A stretch of 45,137 nucleotides of DNA. Origin: Pseudomonadales bacterium (GTDB taxonomy: Bacteria > Pseudomonadota > Gammaproteobacteria > Pseudomonadales > Azotimanducaceae). Position 1 is the stretch's first letter, and every line of letters begins with the position of its first letter. The stretch lies in contig JAPYNO010000099.1 of NCBI GenBank assembly GCA_028283025.1, forward strand, positions 1-45,137. The letters run 5' to 3'. Below are positions 44,966-45,137 of this stretch, one piece after another. The notes beneath the pieces were generated by a model. The model saw only the letters and a program-made list of their open reading frames with translations. It did not search any database and had not been told where the DNA came from. A program made the position numbers and the translations under genes.

Positions 44966-45137
44966 TTAGTTGGTGTCTTGACACCCTACAGTCGTCCGGT
45001 CCGCGCCGGTAATGATCTGGTTGCCGCCCCTCCGCCCTTCACAGAAGCATTCCGTGACGTCCTGCCGCGTCGTGCCAACCGCGAAACAGCCGCTCCTCGA
45101 ACCACCGCCGGAAGGATAGATAATAGGATTGACCGCC
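44966..45137 (-). CDS. Possible C-terminal fragment of an unidentified protein entering from the right edge
   Basis: On the minus strand one frame is open from the window edge to TAA at 44968-44966, 57 codons. The translation is Gly- and Cys-containing (SGCFAVGTTRQDVTECFCEG, then TVGCQDTN) with varied third-position use, so it may be the end of a real gene. I recognise no family. A chance open frame is equally possible. Confidence 0.3.
   Translation of the reverse strand, partial: AVNPIIYPSGGGSRSGCFAVGTTRQDVTECFCEGRRGGNQIITGADRTTVGCQDTN

Noticed and set aside
1..45137. tRNA, rRNA, CRISPR array or insertion sequence
   Set aside because: No cloverleaf-like sequence, regularly spaced repeats or transposase reading frame was seen on either strand.

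Overview
The window looks like a chromosomal segment of a gammaproteobacterium with a broad aromatic, ketone or terpenoid-type catabolic lifestyle. The anchor is a housekeeping block, yajC-secD-secF followed by a convergent suhB (9825-13861), which is a typical proteobacterial arrangement. A TonB-dependent receptor and Sec-type signal peptides show a Gram-negative envelope. Everything else is accessory.

Left flank (1-8457, all minus strand). A very large secreted SpvB/RHS (YD-repeat) protein occupies 1-5009. It is open from its start at 5009 to the window edge and carries the RHS core signature near its cut C-terminus. Upstream of it, in transcription order, are a sulfatase (8409-6793), a Rieske ring-hydroxylating oxygenase alpha subunit (6793-5396) and a Rieske ferredoxin (5399-5022), packed with 1- and 4-base overlaps. 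At 8583 a divergent DUF4143-type ATPase begins, possibly from a leaderless transcript next to an inverted repeat. It precedes yajC, where tgt would be expected.

Catabolic region (14057-44779). About 22 genes, almost all on the plus strand, encode enzymes of an uncharacterised degradation pathway. In order they are: a class III CoA transferase, a membrane-anchored esterase-like hydrolase, an ACMSD-type amidohydrolase, a minus-strand pair (acyl-CoA synthetase and SRPBCC protein), an alpha/beta hydrolase, an EntE-like aryl-AMP ligase, a VOC protein, a 76-residue orphan, a maleate isomerase-like protein, and a hydantoinase B/acetone-carboxylase-alpha-like protein with a C-terminal acetone-carboxylase-gamma-like zinc-ribbon. 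Then follow a luciferase-like flavin monooxygenase, a HyuA-type ATPase subunit, an extended SDR, a TonB-dependent receptor, and an electron-transfer module (old-yellow-enzyme/TMADH-type flavoprotein, ETF alpha, ETF beta, membrane Fe-S CCG protein). The end holds an AcuI/YhdH-type reductase, an isochorismatase-fold protein lacking its catalytic residues, a meta-cleavage-type hydrolase, a crotonase, a Nudix hydrolase and a minus-strand SDR.

Inferred logic: a hydrophobic or oxygenated substrate enters through the TonB receptor. It is activated as an adenylate or CoA thioester, and a ketone-like intermediate may be carboxylated in an ATP-dependent way by the HyuA/HyuB-gamma pair and oxygenated by the LLM enzyme. 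It is then reduced by or oxidised with the OYE protein, whose electrons pass through ETF to the membrane Fe-S protein and quinone. Crotonase, hydrolase and isomerase steps would finish the breakdown. No transcriptional regulator is visible in this 30 kb. No tRNA, rRNA, CRISPR array, insertion sequence or transposase was seen. The substrate cannot be read from the sequence.
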